Counted from the stretch's first letter, positions 38,264 to 47,292 are shown. The stretch: DNA of 64,000 bases from Streptomyces pactum (GCF_002005225.1 NZ_CP019724.1:5101501-5165500), one strand, 5' to 3'. Notes: a model not told the origin generated them from the letters alone. Program-made: numbers and translations.

Positions 38264-38767
38264 TCAGAACTGGCCGTTGCCGAGCAGTTCGCCATCGGCG
38301 TCGTAGACGGTGACGAGGCCGTTCTCGCTCTGCTTCCAGTCGGCGAACGCCGAGGCGATGAGGTTGGCGGGCCCCGTGCCCTCGCCCATGATGCCGCCGG
38401 TGAAGTCGGTGTAGACGTCGGCCGCGTCGAGGATGTCGTTCTGCTCCTCGGCGCCCTGCACCTTGGTGACGTGGGAGACGGCGTCCTTCTCCGCCGCCGT
38501 GCCGTTCTTCTGCACGAACGCCTTGAACTGCTCGGCCTGCGACGCCTTCTCGACGGCCTTGTCCTCGGCGGGCTTCGCGTCGGACTCGCCGTCCGTGCCG
38601 CCCGTGCCGTCCGCCTTCGCGCCGCCACCGGACTTCTCGCCCGCGCCGGCGGAGGTGTGGCTCTCGCTCTTGCTGTCGCCGCCCCCGTCACCGCTGTTCG
38701 CCGACACCGCGCCGATGACGACGAGGCCCACGACGGCGCCCAGCGCGACCTTGGTCTTCATGCCCAT
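38264..38767 (-). CDS. Secreted or membrane-anchored protein of unknown function
   Basis: A 167-residue protein. A single N-terminal hydrophobic segment (KVALGAVVGLVVIGAVSANS) serves as a signal or anchor. A disordered Gly/Ser/Lys-rich linker follows. A folded C-terminal domain begins near residue 85 (ASQAEQFKAFVQKNGTAAEKDAVSHVTKVQGAEEQNDILDAADVYTDF). I do not recognise the domain by name; it looks like a small extracellular domain shared among Streptomyces secreted proteins. ATG 38767 is 10 bases after ggagg; ATG 38761 is also possible. Confidence 0.75.
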   Translation of the reverse strand: MGMKTKVALGAVVGLVVIGAVSANSGDGGGDSKSESHTSAGAGEKSGGGAKADGTGGTDGESDAKPAEDKAVEKASQAEQFKAFVQKNGTAAEKDAVSHVTKVQGAEEQNDILDAADVYTDFTGGIMGEGTGPANLIASAFADWKQSENGLVTVYDADGELLGNGQF

Positions 38768-38958
38768 GACTGTGTCCCCTCCCGATGCGGCAACCGCCAC
38801 CTTCTGGCGGTTGCTCGTTCGCGGGGTCAATAAGAACAGACCGTGTGAACTGAGTCAACCATGTTCACGTGCTTGCTCTGGTACACGGCCGTGAATCGAG
38901 GCTGGCGCGCATGCGTCGGTATGCTCGGCGTCACACAATCGACGAGGGGGCCGTGCGG

Positions 38959-41295
38959 GTGCAGGACAACGCGACAGAAGTGACCGCCGCCGGGATCGCG
39001 CGGCTCGCCGGTGTCGGCCGGGCGGCCGTGAGCAACTGGCGCCGCCGGCACGCCGACTTCCCCAAGCCGGTCGGCGGCACCGAGACCAGCCCTTCCTTCG
39101 CCCTCACCGAGGTGGAAGGCTGGCTGCGCGAGCACAGCAAACTCGCCGAGGTGCCCCTGCGGGAACGGGTCTGGCAGCAGCTCGTCGGCCACCCCGAGGG
39201 CCCGGTCACCGCGCTCACCCACGCCGGCTGCGTACTGCTGCTGATCCACGACCGCCCCACACTCTGGCTGGAGTTGAGCGCCGGCTCCGACGAACGGCTC
39301 GCCGCGATGCTGCCCGAGGCGCTGGACCAGGTGCTGACGCCGCGATTCGGGGCGGCGCGCCGGGGGCGCCGCGGTCGACGCGGGTGTGAGGCCGGTGCCG
39401 CCACGGCGGCGTCGACTTCTGTGAACGTCCCACTGGCGTCGACCTCTGTGAACACTCCACCGGCGTCGACCTCCGTGAACACCGCACCGGCGTCGACCTC
39501 GGTGAACGTCCCACCGGCATCGACCGCTGTGAACACCCCACCGGCGTCGACCGGTGTGAACGCTTCACCGGCAGTTCACACGTCCACCGGACCCGCCCAG
39601 ACCCCGCAGGCCACCCCCGCCCAGCCCCCGCAGGCCGCCCCCGCCCTCCAGACCCCCACCGGCCCGGCCGCGCTCGCCTCCGCGCCCCTCCTCCGCGGCA
39701 CCGCCGAACTGGCAGCCGAGCTCGGGGCCCGGCAGACCTTCGAGTTCCTGCTCGGCCGGCACCTCGACGCCAACCCCCGCCAGTACACCCTCACCCCGGC
39801 CGACCTCGCCGGCCTCATGGCGGAGCTGGCCGGCCCCGCCCGCACCGTCCTCGACCCCGCCTGCGGCACCGGCGCCCTCCTGCGCGCCGCCACGCAGGCC
39901 GGCCCCGCCCCCCGCCCCGAACAGGCCGACCAGCGCCTCTGCGCCCAGGACGACGCCTCCGGCCTCGCCGCGCTCACCGCACTCCGGCTCGCCCTGCACA
40001 CCCGGGCCGGCATCCGCGCCGCCGCCGGCGACACCCTGCGCGCGGACGCCTTCCCCGAACTGCGCGCCGACGCCGTCCTGTGCCACCCGCCGTTCAACGA
40101 ACGCAACTGGGGACACGACGAACTCGCCTACGACGCCCGCTGGGAGTACGGCTTCCCGGCCCGCACCGAGTCCGAGCTGGCCTGGGTGCAGCACGCGCTC
40201 GCCCGCCTTCGCGACGGCGGCACCGCCGTCCTCCTCATGCCGCCCGCCGCCGCCTCCCGCCGCTCCGGCCGCCGCATCCGCGCCGACCTGCTGCGCCGGG
40301 GCGCGCTGCGGGCCGTGGTCGCGCTGCCGGTCGGCGCGGCACCGCCGTACAACATCCCGCTGCACCTGTGGGTGCTGCGCCGGCCCGAGAAGGCGCCCGC
40401 GCAGCCCGAGGTGCTGCTCGCCGATGTGGGGCAGTTCGCCGGCGAGGGGCGCGGTGGGCCGGACTGGCGGGCCGTGCGGGACGCCGTGCTCGACGCCTGG
40501 CGCGGCTTCGACCGGGCCGGCCACCTCGACGACCGGCCGGGGCTGGCCCGTTCCCTGCCCGTCATCGAACTCCTCGACGACGACGTCGACCTGGCCCCCG
40601 CCCGCCACCTGCCGCCCCCCTCGGCCACCGACGGCGCGGGACGGCTCACGGACGTACGCGACCGGCTCGGCGAGACCCTGCGTCTGACCGTCGGCCTCAC
40701 CCCCGCCGCCGCCGACACCGCGCAGCCCGCGCCCCGCTGGCCGCTCACCACCGTCGGCGAACTCGCCCGCGGCGGCGCCCTGGTGCTGCGCACCGGCGGA
40801 AACGGCGGCCACGCGCGGGTGCCGGTGCTCACCGACCACGACGTACTCGCCGGCACCGGCCCCACCGGCACCCTCCCCGAGAGTGACGAGGAACCCGCGC
40901 TGACCGAGCCGGGAGACGTCGTCGTCCCGGTCCTCGGTGGCGGCTCCGTCGCGCGGGTGATCGACGACGCCACCGCCGGCGCCGCCCTGGGGCGCAACCT
41001 CGTGCTCCTGCGCCCCGATCCCGCCGCGCTCGACCCCTGGTTCCTCGCCGGGTTCCTGCGCGGCACCGCCAACAACCGCCAGGCCAGCAGCTACGCCTCC
41101 ACCGCCACCCGCCTCGACGTCCGCCGCCTCCAGCTCCCCCGGCTCCCGCTCGACGCCCAGCACCGCTACGGCGCCCGCTTCCGCGCCCTCGACGAGTTCG
41201 AACGGGCGCTCAGACTCGCGGGCCGCCTCGGCGAGCAGCTCGTACGGGGCATGTACGACGGGCTCACGGACGGCACGGTGGCACCCGGTCCATGA
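38959..41295 (+). CDS. HTH-DNA methylase-like protein (N6-methylase fold, HsdM/HsdS-like)
   Basis: A 778-residue protein. Residues 1-70 hold a MerR/excisionase-like HTH (AGIARLAGVGRAAVSNWRRRH). Residues about 151-204 are six copies of a 9-residue repeat (ASTSVNTPP type). The methylase core has the SAM motif LDPACGTGALLRA near 298. The catalytic motif reads CHPPFNERNW near 375, where N6-adenine methylases have NPPY/F. The C-terminal 250 residues resemble the specificity part of type I/IIG systems. No nuclease gene is adjacent, so it may be an orphan methylase or a DNA-binding regulator. GTG 38959 was chosen; GTG 38953 is equally in frame. Confidence 0.78.
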   Translation: MQDNATEVTAAGIARLAGVGRAAVSNWRRRHADFPKPVGGTETSPSFALTEVEGWLREHSKLAEVPLRERVWQQLVGHPEGPVTALTHAGCVLLLIHDRPTLWLELSAGSDERLAAMLPEALDQVLTPRFGAARRGRRGRRGCEAGAATAASTSVNVPLASTSVNTPPASTSVNTAPASTSVNVPPASTAVNTPPASTGVNASPAVHTSTGPAQTPQATPAQPPQAAPALQTPTGPAALASAPLLRGTAELAAELGARQTFEFLLGRHLDANPRQYTLTPADLAGLMAELAGPARTVLDPACGTGALLRAATQAGPAPRPEQADQRLCAQDDASGLAALTALRLALHTRAGIRAAAGDTLRADAFPELRADAVLCHPPFNERNWGHDELAYDARWEYGFPARTESELAWVQHALARLRDGGTAVLLMPPAAASRRSGRRIRADLLRRGALRAVVALPVGAAPPYNIPLHLWVLRRPEKAPAQPEVLLADVGQFAGEGRGGPDWRAVRDAVLDAWRGFDRAGHLDDRPGLARSLPVIELLDDDVDLAPARHLPPPSATDGAGRLTDVRDRLGETLRLTVGLTPAAADTAQPAPRWPLTTVGELARGGALVLRTGGNGGHARVPVLTDHDVLAGTGPTGTLPESDEEPALTEPGDVVVPVLGGGSVARVIDDATAGAALGRNLVLLRPDPAALDPWFLAGFLRGTANNRQASSYASTATRLDVRRLQLPRLPLDAQHRYGARFRALDEFERALRLAGRLGEQLVRGMYDGLTDGTVAPGP
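39409..39570 (+). repeat. Six 27-bp coding repeats
   Basis: Units of the type gcgtcgacctctgtgaac followed by nine variable bases run in phase with the gene and encode ASTSVNxPP. Each unit carries gtcgac and gtgaac, so the DNA itself is also strongly periodic. Confidence 0.92.
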
Positions 41296-41385
41296 CCTGG
41301 TGGTGATCGGTACGGCAACGGTTCGGTACAACCGGAGACCACTGTCGGCCCCGGCCTATACGCTCGGACTTCCACACCGAACGAC

Positions 41386-41461
41386 CCGTTCGTCCGTCCG
41401 TTCGTCCGTCCGTTCGTTCGTCCGTCCGTTCGTCCGGCCGTCCGGCCGTCCGGCCGTCCGG
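41386..41461. repeat. Tetranucleotide repeat, 19 units
   Basis: Units of ccgt, tcgt and ccgg follow each other without a break from 41386 to 41461 (pattern YCGK). It lies in the leader, 30 bases before the start of the membrane protein gene that opens the kinase operon. Slippage could change leader length but not a coding frame. Confidence 0.92.
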
Positions 41462-41491
41462 CACATCGGCATCACCGGTCCAGGAGCAGTC

Positions 41492-42220
41492 ATGTACGGC
41501 AACAGCGCCGCCGGGCCGCCGCCCTCCCGCGGCGCGGCCACCGTCATCACCCTGCGCGTGCTGTTCGCCGCCGCCGGATTTCTGACGTGCGGTCTGCTCG
41601 CCTGCGTCCCGCTGTTCCGGATCGCCGTGCTGCGCGGCCGCGGGCTCGACTGGACCGTGGCCTGGCTGAGCCTGCCGGCGTCCATCGGCTGCCTCGCCGT
41701 GGTCGGTTCGCTGCCGGAGGGCGACCGCCGTACGGACGTCGCCATGGCCGCTCTCCTGCTGATCGGAGCGGCGGCCAGCGCGTACTTCCTCGTGGTCGAC
41801 ATACGCCTGCACGCCGCACCGCGGCAGTTCACCGGCTACGCGCCGCCGCCCCAGGCCCTCGCCGCGCACTACGGCCAGACCCAGCCCGCGGGACCGTACG
41901 CGCCCACGCTCGTACCGCACTCCCCGCACACCCCCGCCCCGCGGCCCGCCCACCCCGGCTTCCAGGCACCCCCGGCCCCGATGGCCCAGGCACCCCAGGC
42001 GCCGATGCCCCAAGCCCCGCCGCCCCGAGCTCCGGCACCCCAGGCACCGGCACCCCAGCCGCCAATGACCCAGACACCCGTGCCCCGGGGACCCGCTCCC
42101 ACCCCGCCGCCCCGGCACCCCGCCCCCGCCCGCATCGACCAGGTCCGCGCCGAGCTCGACGAGCTCAGCGACTACCTGCGCCGGCACGACGGCAACGGCG
42201 ACGACCGGGGCGGACGGTGA
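41492..42220 (+). CDS. Membrane protein with Pro-rich C-terminus, kinase-operon partner
   Basis: A 242-residue protein. Three hydrophobic segments lie in the first 110 residues (VLFAAAGFLTCGLLACVPL; WTVAWLSLPASIGCLAVVGSL; AALLLIGAAASAYFLVVDI). A Pro/Ala/Gln-rich region of about 100 residues follows, and the end is a short charged helix (IDQVRAELDELSDYLRRHD). ATG 41492 has aggag 5 bases upstream. Its stop overlaps the start of the Ser/Thr kinase gene (GTGA), so it may be a substrate or membrane partner of that kinase. The function is unknown. Confidence 0.82.
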   Translation: MYGNSAAGPPPSRGAATVITLRVLFAAAGFLTCGLLACVPLFRIAVLRGRGLDWTVAWLSLPASIGCLAVVGSLPEGDRRTDVAMAALLLIGAAASAYFLVVDIRLHAAPRQFTGYAPPPQALAAHYGQTQPAGPYAPTLVPHSPHTPAPRPAHPGFQAPPAPMAQAPQAPMPQAPPPRAPAPQAPAPQPPMTQTPVPRGPAPTPPPRHPAPARIDQVRAELDELSDYLRRHDGNGDDRGGR

Positions 42221-43749
42221 CCGTGGCGGCAGGGCGTGTCGTCGCCGACCGGTACGAGCTGTCCACGCTCATCGGCCAGGGCGGCATGGGCCAGGTCTGG
42301 ACGGCGTACGACCGGCGGCTCGACCGGCGCGTGGCGGTGAAGCTGCTGCGCCCCGACAAGGTGGCCGGCCAGGAGGCCGACGAACTGCGCCGCCGGTTCG
42401 TGCGCGAGTGCCGGGTGACCGCACAGGTCGACCACCCCGGCCTCGTCACGGTGCACGACGCGGGCAGCGAGGGCGAGGAGCTGTTCCTCGTCATGCAGTA
42501 CGTCGACGGCGCCGACCTCTCCGACCACCTCGCCGAGCACGATCCGTACCCCTGGCAGTGGGCGGTCGCGGTCGCCGCGCAACTGTGCGCCGTACTGAGC
42601 GCCGTGCACGCCGTGCCGATCGTCCACCGCGACCTCAAGCCGCGCAACGTGATGGTGAAGCAGGACGGCACCGTCACCGTCCTCGACCTCGGCGTCGCCT
42701 CCGTCATGGACGCCGACACCACCCGCCTCACCCACACCGGCACCCCCATCGGCTCGCCCGCCTACATGGCGCCCGAGCAGGCCATGGGCGGCGCCGTCGG
42801 CCCGTACACCGACCTCTACGCCCTCGGCGTACTCCTGCACGAGCTGCTCAGCGGAGACGTCCCGTTCGCGGGATCGACGGCCCTCGGTGTACTGCACCGG
42901 CACCTGTACGAGCCGCCGCTGCCCGTGCGCCGTGTCCGCTCCGAGGTCCCCGAGGCGCTCGAAGCCCTGGTCCTGCGCCTGCTCGCCAAGGACCCGCAGC
43001 ACCGCCCCGCCTCCGCCCAGGAGGTCTACGAGCACCTGGCACTGCTGCTGCCCGCGCGCGGCATGCCCACCGGCGGTCCCCTCGACCCCACCCGCCCCTT
43101 CGTCCGCCCGCACGCCCCCTGGCCCGACCGCGCACGCACCCCCGCGCCACGGCCGGCACCCGTGCCGCCGGCCGCCGAGGCCGAGAAGCCGGACGTCGCC
43201 CGTGCCGTCGACGACGTCAAGCGCCTCCTCGGCGAGGGCCGCATCACCCAGGCCGTCGACATCCTCGGCGCGATCCTGCCGGCCGCCGCCGAACAGCACG
43301 GCGAACGCTCCCCGGTCGTGCGCACCCTGCGCAAGCAGTACGCGGCCACCCTCATGGACGACGGCCAGTACCGGCGCGCCCTGCCCGAACTGCGCCGCCT
43401 CGCCGACGAACGCGCCGCCGAGGCCGGCCAGGCCGACCCCCAGTCCCTGCGCCACCGCTACGACGCCGCCCAGTGCCTGGAACAGCTCGGCGAACCGGCG
43501 GCCGCCCTCGCCGAGTACCGCGCGCTGCTGCCGTACTACGAGAACCAGTACGTCGCCGGCGACCCCGACCTCGCCCACGACGTCCGCCGCCGCATCGGCC
43601 ACCTGCTCCTCGCCCTCGGCGACCGCGCCGCCGCCCACGAGACGCTGGCCCGGCTGCTGCACGACGTGGAGCGCGTCCACGACCCCGCTCACCCGCTCGC
43701 GGCCGAGATCCGGCGCACCCTCCAGTGGCTCGGCCAGGTACGCGGCTGA
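42217..43749 (+). CDS. Serine/threonine protein kinase with TPR-like C-terminus
   Basis: A 510-residue cytosolic kinase of the Hanks type. The P-loop is IGQGGMGQV near residue 19. The ATP-binding Lys is in VAVKLL near 39. The catalytic loop HRDLKPRNV is near 137 and the DFG position reads DLG near 157. SPAYMAPEQ marks the P+1 loop. After a Pro-rich spacer, residues about 325-510 form TPR-like helical repeats (ITQAVDILGAILPAAAEQHGE; YRRALPELRRLADER). There is no membrane segment or PASTA domain, so membrane sensing may come from the overlapping upstream gene. GTG 42217 was chosen by the 4-base overlap. Confidence 0.93.
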   Translation: MTVAAGRVVADRYELSTLIGQGGMGQVWTAYDRRLDRRVAVKLLRPDKVAGQEADELRRRFVRECRVTAQVDHPGLVTVHDAGSEGEELFLVMQYVDGADLSDHLAEHDPYPWQWAVAVAAQLCAVLSAVHAVPIVHRDLKPRNVMVKQDGTVTVLDLGVASVMDADTTRLTHTGTPIGSPAYMAPEQAMGGAVGPYTDLYALGVLLHELLSGDVPFAGSTALGVLHRHLYEPPLPVRRVRSEVPEALEALVLRLLAKDPQHRPASAQEVYEHLALLLPARGMPTGGPLDPTRPFVRPHAPWPDRARTPAPRPAPVPPAAEAEKPDVARAVDDVKRLLGEGRITQAVDILGAILPAAAEQHGERSPVVRTLRKQYAATLMDDGQYRRALPELRRLADERAAEAGQADPQSLRHRYDAAQCLEQLGEPAAALAEYRALLPYYENQYVAGDPDLAHDVRRRIGHLLLALGDRAAAHETLARLLHDVERVHDPAHPLAAEIRRTLQWLGQVRG

Positions 43750-43750
43750 C

Positions 43751-43786
43751 GGCCGCGGCCCCGGTCTCGGCCGCGGCCCCGGTCTC
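43751..43786. repeat. Two tandem 18-bp copies after the kinase gene
   Basis: ggccgcggccccggtctc occurs at 43751-43768 and 43769-43786, directly after the kinase stop. A ggcgcggac repeat follows near 43813-43835. The 43750-44007 gap shows no gene. Confidence 0.85.
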
Positions 43787-44007
43787 GGCCCCGCTCCCGG
43801 CCCGGAGGACGGCGCGGACGGCGCGGACGGCGCGGCGGTGCCCGAAGTCCTGGTGAATCGTTGGTCGAATGGGTTGGCCAGAGCCGGGCCACTGCCTACC
43901 ATCGATCATCGCAAGACCTTGTGCGCCCGCCCGTCGCCCGACCACCACCCGTGGTGGAGGCGCCGCGCGGCGCACCTGTCTGTCGCAATCTCCAACGGGA
44001 GGTTTCC

Positions 44008-44655
44008 TTGCACCGCCGCCGTCGCACCGCGCTCCTGTTCACCGCCGTGATCGCCGCCGCGTCGCCCCTGCTCACCGCCTGCGGCAACGACGCGCATCCG
44101 GGGGCGGCGGCCGTCGTGGGCGACCAGCGGATCACCATCGCCCAGCTCGAGGACCGCGTCGACGAGGTGCGCGAGGCACAGCGGGCCGCCGTTTCGGATG
44201 AGGACCAGTACCAGCAGGTCGTCGCCCGCACCGGCACCCTCACCCGCGACACCCTGCACAGCATGGTCCTCGACCGGGTCCTGCACCGCGCCGCCCAGGA
44301 CGCGGGAGTGACGGTCACCCGCCGGGAGGTGCAGTCGATGCGCGGCGGCTTCGAGGAGCAGGCCGGCGGTGCCAAGGAGCTGGAGACCGTCTGGCTGCAG
44401 CAGTACGGCGTCGCGCCCGAGCGCCTCGAGGACAACCTCCGCCTCCAGTTGGAGGCCCAGAAGCTCGCCGAGAGCCTCGGCACCGACACCGGTCGGCCCG
44501 AGTTCTGGCAGGCCCTGTCCAAGGCCTCCGAGAAGCTCGACGTCGACCTCAACCCGCGCTACGGCGCCTGGGACGTGCGCAAGAGCAGCCGCGTCGACAG
44601 CGAGGTGCCGTGGGTGCGGGAGATCACGGCGGCGCGGACGCAGCAGACGGCGTAA
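44008..44655 (+). CDS. SurA-N-like lipoprotein
   Basis: A 215-residue exported lipoprotein. The signal ends in AAASPLLTAC with the lipobox Cys near residue 25. It is followed by a SurA N-terminal-type helical domain (AAAVVGDQRITIAQLEDRVDEVREAQ). No PPIase (parvulin) domain follows, so it is likely a chaperone-like or cell-wall protein rather than an isomerase. TTG 44008 was chosen because gggagg lies 5 bases upstream and the signal peptide starts there (LHRRRRTALL). mazG follows 112 bases downstream. Confidence 0.88.
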   Translation: MHRRRRTALLFTAVIAAASPLLTACGNDAHPGAAAVVGDQRITIAQLEDRVDEVREAQRAAVSDEDQYQQVVARTGTLTRDTLHSMVLDRVLHRAAQDAGVTVTRREVQSMRGGFEEQAGGAKELETVWLQQYGVAPERLEDNLRLQLEAQKLAESLGTDTGRPEFWQALSKASEKLDVDLNPRYGAWDVRKSSRVDSEVPWVREITAARTQQTA

Positions 44656-44767
44656 CGGTCCTGCGCGGCCTTTCCCGGACGGCCGGTCCCGGTGGACGCG
44701 GGCCCTGTGGACGACGGCCCTGTGGACAACTCACAGGGCTGTCGGCCGCGTGCGTTACGTTCTGATC

Positions 44768-45763
44768 GTGAACGCAACCACCGCCGACACCACCTCCGGC
44801 ACCGCCCCCGACCCCGGCCGCATCGTCCTGCTCACCACCAGCCACCGCGTCGCCCCCGGCCTGCTGTCCTGGCCCGCCTGGCAGGTCCTGCGCGGCGCCG
44901 ACCGCGTGCTGTGCGCCGACGGGGCGCACCCGCAGTTGCCGTACCTGCGCGAGGCGGGCATACGGGTCGACGAGGCGGCCCCGACCGCCGAGGAACTGGT
45001 CGCCGCCTGCGCCGGCGGCCACACGGTGGTGGTCGTGGCGACCGGTGAGGGCGACCCCGCCCTCACCGACCGACTGGCCCGCCTCGCCGGATCCGGCCGC
45101 GTCCGGATGCCGGACCTGGAGCTGCTCCCCGCCTCCTACGACCTTCCCGGCGCCCGCCTGCTCGACCTCGTCCAGGTCATGGACCGCATCCGCGCCGAGT
45201 GCCCCTGGTCGTCGCGGCGCACCCACGAGGGCCTGGCCAAGTACGCCATCGAGGAGGCGTACGAACTCGTGGAGGCGATCGAGGACGGCGACCGCGAGGA
45301 GCTCCGGGAGGAACTGGGCGACGTACTCCTCCAGGTCGTCTTCCACGCCCGCATCGCGGAGGAGGACCCGGACGCGCCGTTCTCCGTCGACGACGTGGCC
45401 GGCACCATCGTCGACAAGCTGATCCACCGCCACCCGCACGTCTTCGGCGACGAGACGGCGTCCACCCCGGAGGAGGTGAGGGAGCACTGGCTGCGCACCA
45501 AGGCGGCCGAGAAGCGGCGCACCTCGGTCACCGAGGGCGTCCCCCTCGGCCAGCCGGGTCTCGCCCTCGCCGCCAAGCTCGCCTCCCGGGTGCGCACGGC
45601 GGGCCTGCGGGTCCCGCTGCCCTCCGGCGAGGGCGTCGGCTACGAACTACTGGCCCTGGCGGCACGCGCCGAGGCCGAGGGCACGGACCCGGAGGCGGCA
45701 CTGAGAGCGGCGGCCCGGGCGTACCGGGACGCGATCAGGGAGGCCGAGGGCACCGGGGGCTGA
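44768..45763 (+). CDS. mazG: Nucleoside triphosphate pyrophosphohydrolase (MazG)
   Basis: Hydrolyses (d)NTPs to monophosphates and cleans abnormal nucleotides; cytosolic. MazG motifs are in the C-terminal two-thirds: CPWSSRRTHEGLAKYAIEEAYELVEAI with the metal-binding EExxE, and ELGDVLLQVVFHARIAEE. HPHVFGDE follows. The first 120 residues (RIVLLTTSHRVAPGLLSWPAWQVLRGAD) resemble a shortened tetrapyrrole-methylase domain, as in YabN-type proteins. Product of 331 residues. GTG 44768 lacks a clear ribosome site, so a start at the GTG 18 bases earlier is possible. Confidence 0.92.
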   Translation: MNATTADTTSGTAPDPGRIVLLTTSHRVAPGLLSWPAWQVLRGADRVLCADGAHPQLPYLREAGIRVDEAAPTAEELVAACAGGHTVVVVATGEGDPALTDRLARLAGSGRVRMPDLELLPASYDLPGARLLDLVQVMDRIRAECPWSSRRTHEGLAKYAIEEAYELVEAIEDGDREELREELGDVLLQVVFHARIAEEDPDAPFSVDDVAGTIVDKLIHRHPHVFGDETASTPEEVREHWLRTKAAEKRRTSVTEGVPLGQPGLALAAKLASRVRTAGLRVPLPSGEGVGYELLALAARAEAEGTDPEAALRAAARAYRDAIREAEGTGG

Positions 45764-45841
45764 GGCCGGTGCCGTCCGGGGCCCGCGGCGGGAGGTCACC
45801 GGCGCCGCGGACACCTCCGGCGCCCCGGATACGGTCATGGG

Positions 45842-47149
45842 GTGACCGACCACTCCACGCCCGACCGCCCCGCCCCCGAGCTTTTCACCTGGGAGTTCGC
45901 GAGCGACCCCTACCCCGCCTACGCCTGGCTGCGCGAGCACGCTCCGGTGCACCGCACGCGGCTGCCCAGCGGCGTGGAGGCCTGGCTCGTCACCCGGTAC
46001 GCCGACGCCAAACAGGCCCTCGCCGACCCGCGGCTGTCCAAGAACCCGGCGCACCACGACGAGCCCGCGCACGCCAAGGGCAAGACCGGCATTCCGGGGG
46101 AGCGGAAGGCCGAACTCATGACCCACCTGCTGAACATCGACCCGCCGGACCACACCCGCCTGCGCCGGCTGGTCAGCAAGGCGTTCACGCCCCGCCGGGT
46201 CGCCGAGTTCGCGCCGAGGGTGCAGGAGCTGGCCGACGACCTCATCGACCGGTTCGCGGCCACCGGCAGCGCCGACCTGATCCACGAGTTCGCCTTCCCG
46301 CTGCCCATCTACGCCATCTGCGACCTGCTCGGCGTACCCCGCGAGGACCAGGACGACTTCCGGGACTGGGCGGGAATGATGATCCGTCACGGCGGTGGGC
46401 CACGGGGCGGGGTCGCGCGGTCGGTGAAGAAGATGCGGGGCTACCTCGCCGACCTCATCCACCGCAAACGCGCGGCGCTGCCGCCCGAGCCCGGCCCCGG
46501 CGAGGACCTCATCTCCGGCCTCATCCGCGCCTCCGACCACGGTGAACACCTCACCGAGAACGAGGCCGCGGCGATGGCCTTCATCCTGCTCTTCGCGGGC
46601 TTCGAGACCACGGTCAACCTCATCGGCAACGGCACGTACGCCCTGCTCACCCACCCCGGGCAGCGGGCCCGCCTGCAGACGTCCCTGGCCGCCGGCGAGC
46701 ACACCCTGCTGGAGACGGGCGTCGAGGAACTCCTGCGCTACGACGGCCCGGTGGAGCTGGCCACCTGGCGCTTCGCCACCCGGCCGCTCACCATCGGCGG
46801 GCAGGACATCGCCGCCGGCGACCCCGTCCTCGTCGTCCTCGCCGCCGCCGACCGGGACCCGGAGCGGTTCACGGACCCGGACACCCTGGACCTCTCCCGC
46901 CGCGACAGCCAGCACCTCGGGTACGGCCACGGCATCCACTACTGTCTCGGCGCCCCGCTCGCCCGGCTGGAGGGGCAGACCGCCCTCGCCACGCTCCTCA
47001 CCCGCCTCCCCGATCTGCGCCTGGCCGCCGACCCGGCCGAACTGCGCTGGCGCGGCGGACTCATCATGCGCGGTCTGCGCACCTTGCCCGTGTCGTTCAC
47101 ACCCGTCCCGTCATCGGCGGACAACGGTTCATCGCCGACGCAAAAGTGA
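45842..47149 (+). CDS. Cytochrome P450
   Basis: Soluble bacterial class I P450 of 435 residues. The I-helix oxygen-binding segment LLFAGFETTVNLI is near 250-260. EELLRY follows, and the heme loop is YGHGIHYCLGAPLARLEG with the axial Cys at 368. An N-terminal FTWEFASDPYPAYAWLREHAPVHRT is typical of the CYP105/107 neighbourhood. No ferredoxin, reductase or biosynthetic partner lies beside it, so the substrate is unknown. It may be a late or secondary-metabolism oxidase transcribed alone. GTG 45842 has only a weak purine-rich site before it. Confidence 0.95.
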   Translation: MTDHSTPDRPAPELFTWEFASDPYPAYAWLREHAPVHRTRLPSGVEAWLVTRYADAKQALADPRLSKNPAHHDEPAHAKGKTGIPGERKAELMTHLLNIDPPDHTRLRRLVSKAFTPRRVAEFAPRVQELADDLIDRFAATGSADLIHEFAFPLPIYAICDLLGVPREDQDDFRDWAGMMIRHGGGPRGGVARSVKKMRGYLADLIHRKRAALPPEPGPGEDLISGLIRASDHGEHLTENEAAAMAFILLFAGFETTVNLIGNGTYALLTHPGQRARLQTSLAAGEHTLLETGVEELLRYDGPVELATWRFATRPLTIGGQDIAAGDPVLVVLAAADRDPERFTDPDTLDLSRRDSQHLGYGHGIHYCLGAPLARLEGQTALATLLTRLPDLRLAADPAELRWRGGLIMRGLRTLPVSFTPVPSSADNGSSPTQK

Positions 47150-47171
47150 CACGCGCTCAACTCTGTGATCT

Positions 47172-47181
47172 TCACGTGATC
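47172..47181. promoter_or_regulatory. Palindromic tcacgtgatc upstream of the first Rpf gene
   Basis: The 10-base sequence (with core cacgtg) lies 112 bases before the ATG. The same sequence on the opposite strand (gatcacgtga) lies upstream of the second Rpf gene. It may be a shared regulator site. A tgtgatcttcac stretch overlapping it also looks CRP-like. Confidence 0.5.
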
Positions 47182-47292
47182 TGCGCGGCATGAACTTGTG
47201 ACAAGCGATCATCTGCCTATACGTTCACGAATCAGCGTGGCGCCGAACATCACCCGCCGCGCGCTCCCCGCTGTCTCGTGAAAGGTCGTCGC

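Noticed and set aside
37797..38306. Open frame with GLGPGG repeats after the nuclease fragment
   Set aside because: It overlaps the nuclease 3' part in another frame, has no ribosome site and consists mostly of the DNA repeat.
38869..38958. Earlier start for the methylase-like gene
   Set aside because: The extra residues are Arg-rich, lack a ribosome site and precede the HTH; gaggggg lies before the later GTG.
39409..39570. Possible CRISPR array or operator array in the methylase-like gene
   Set aside because: The repeats are in phase with the reading frame and encode a clean 9-residue repeat; no spacers.
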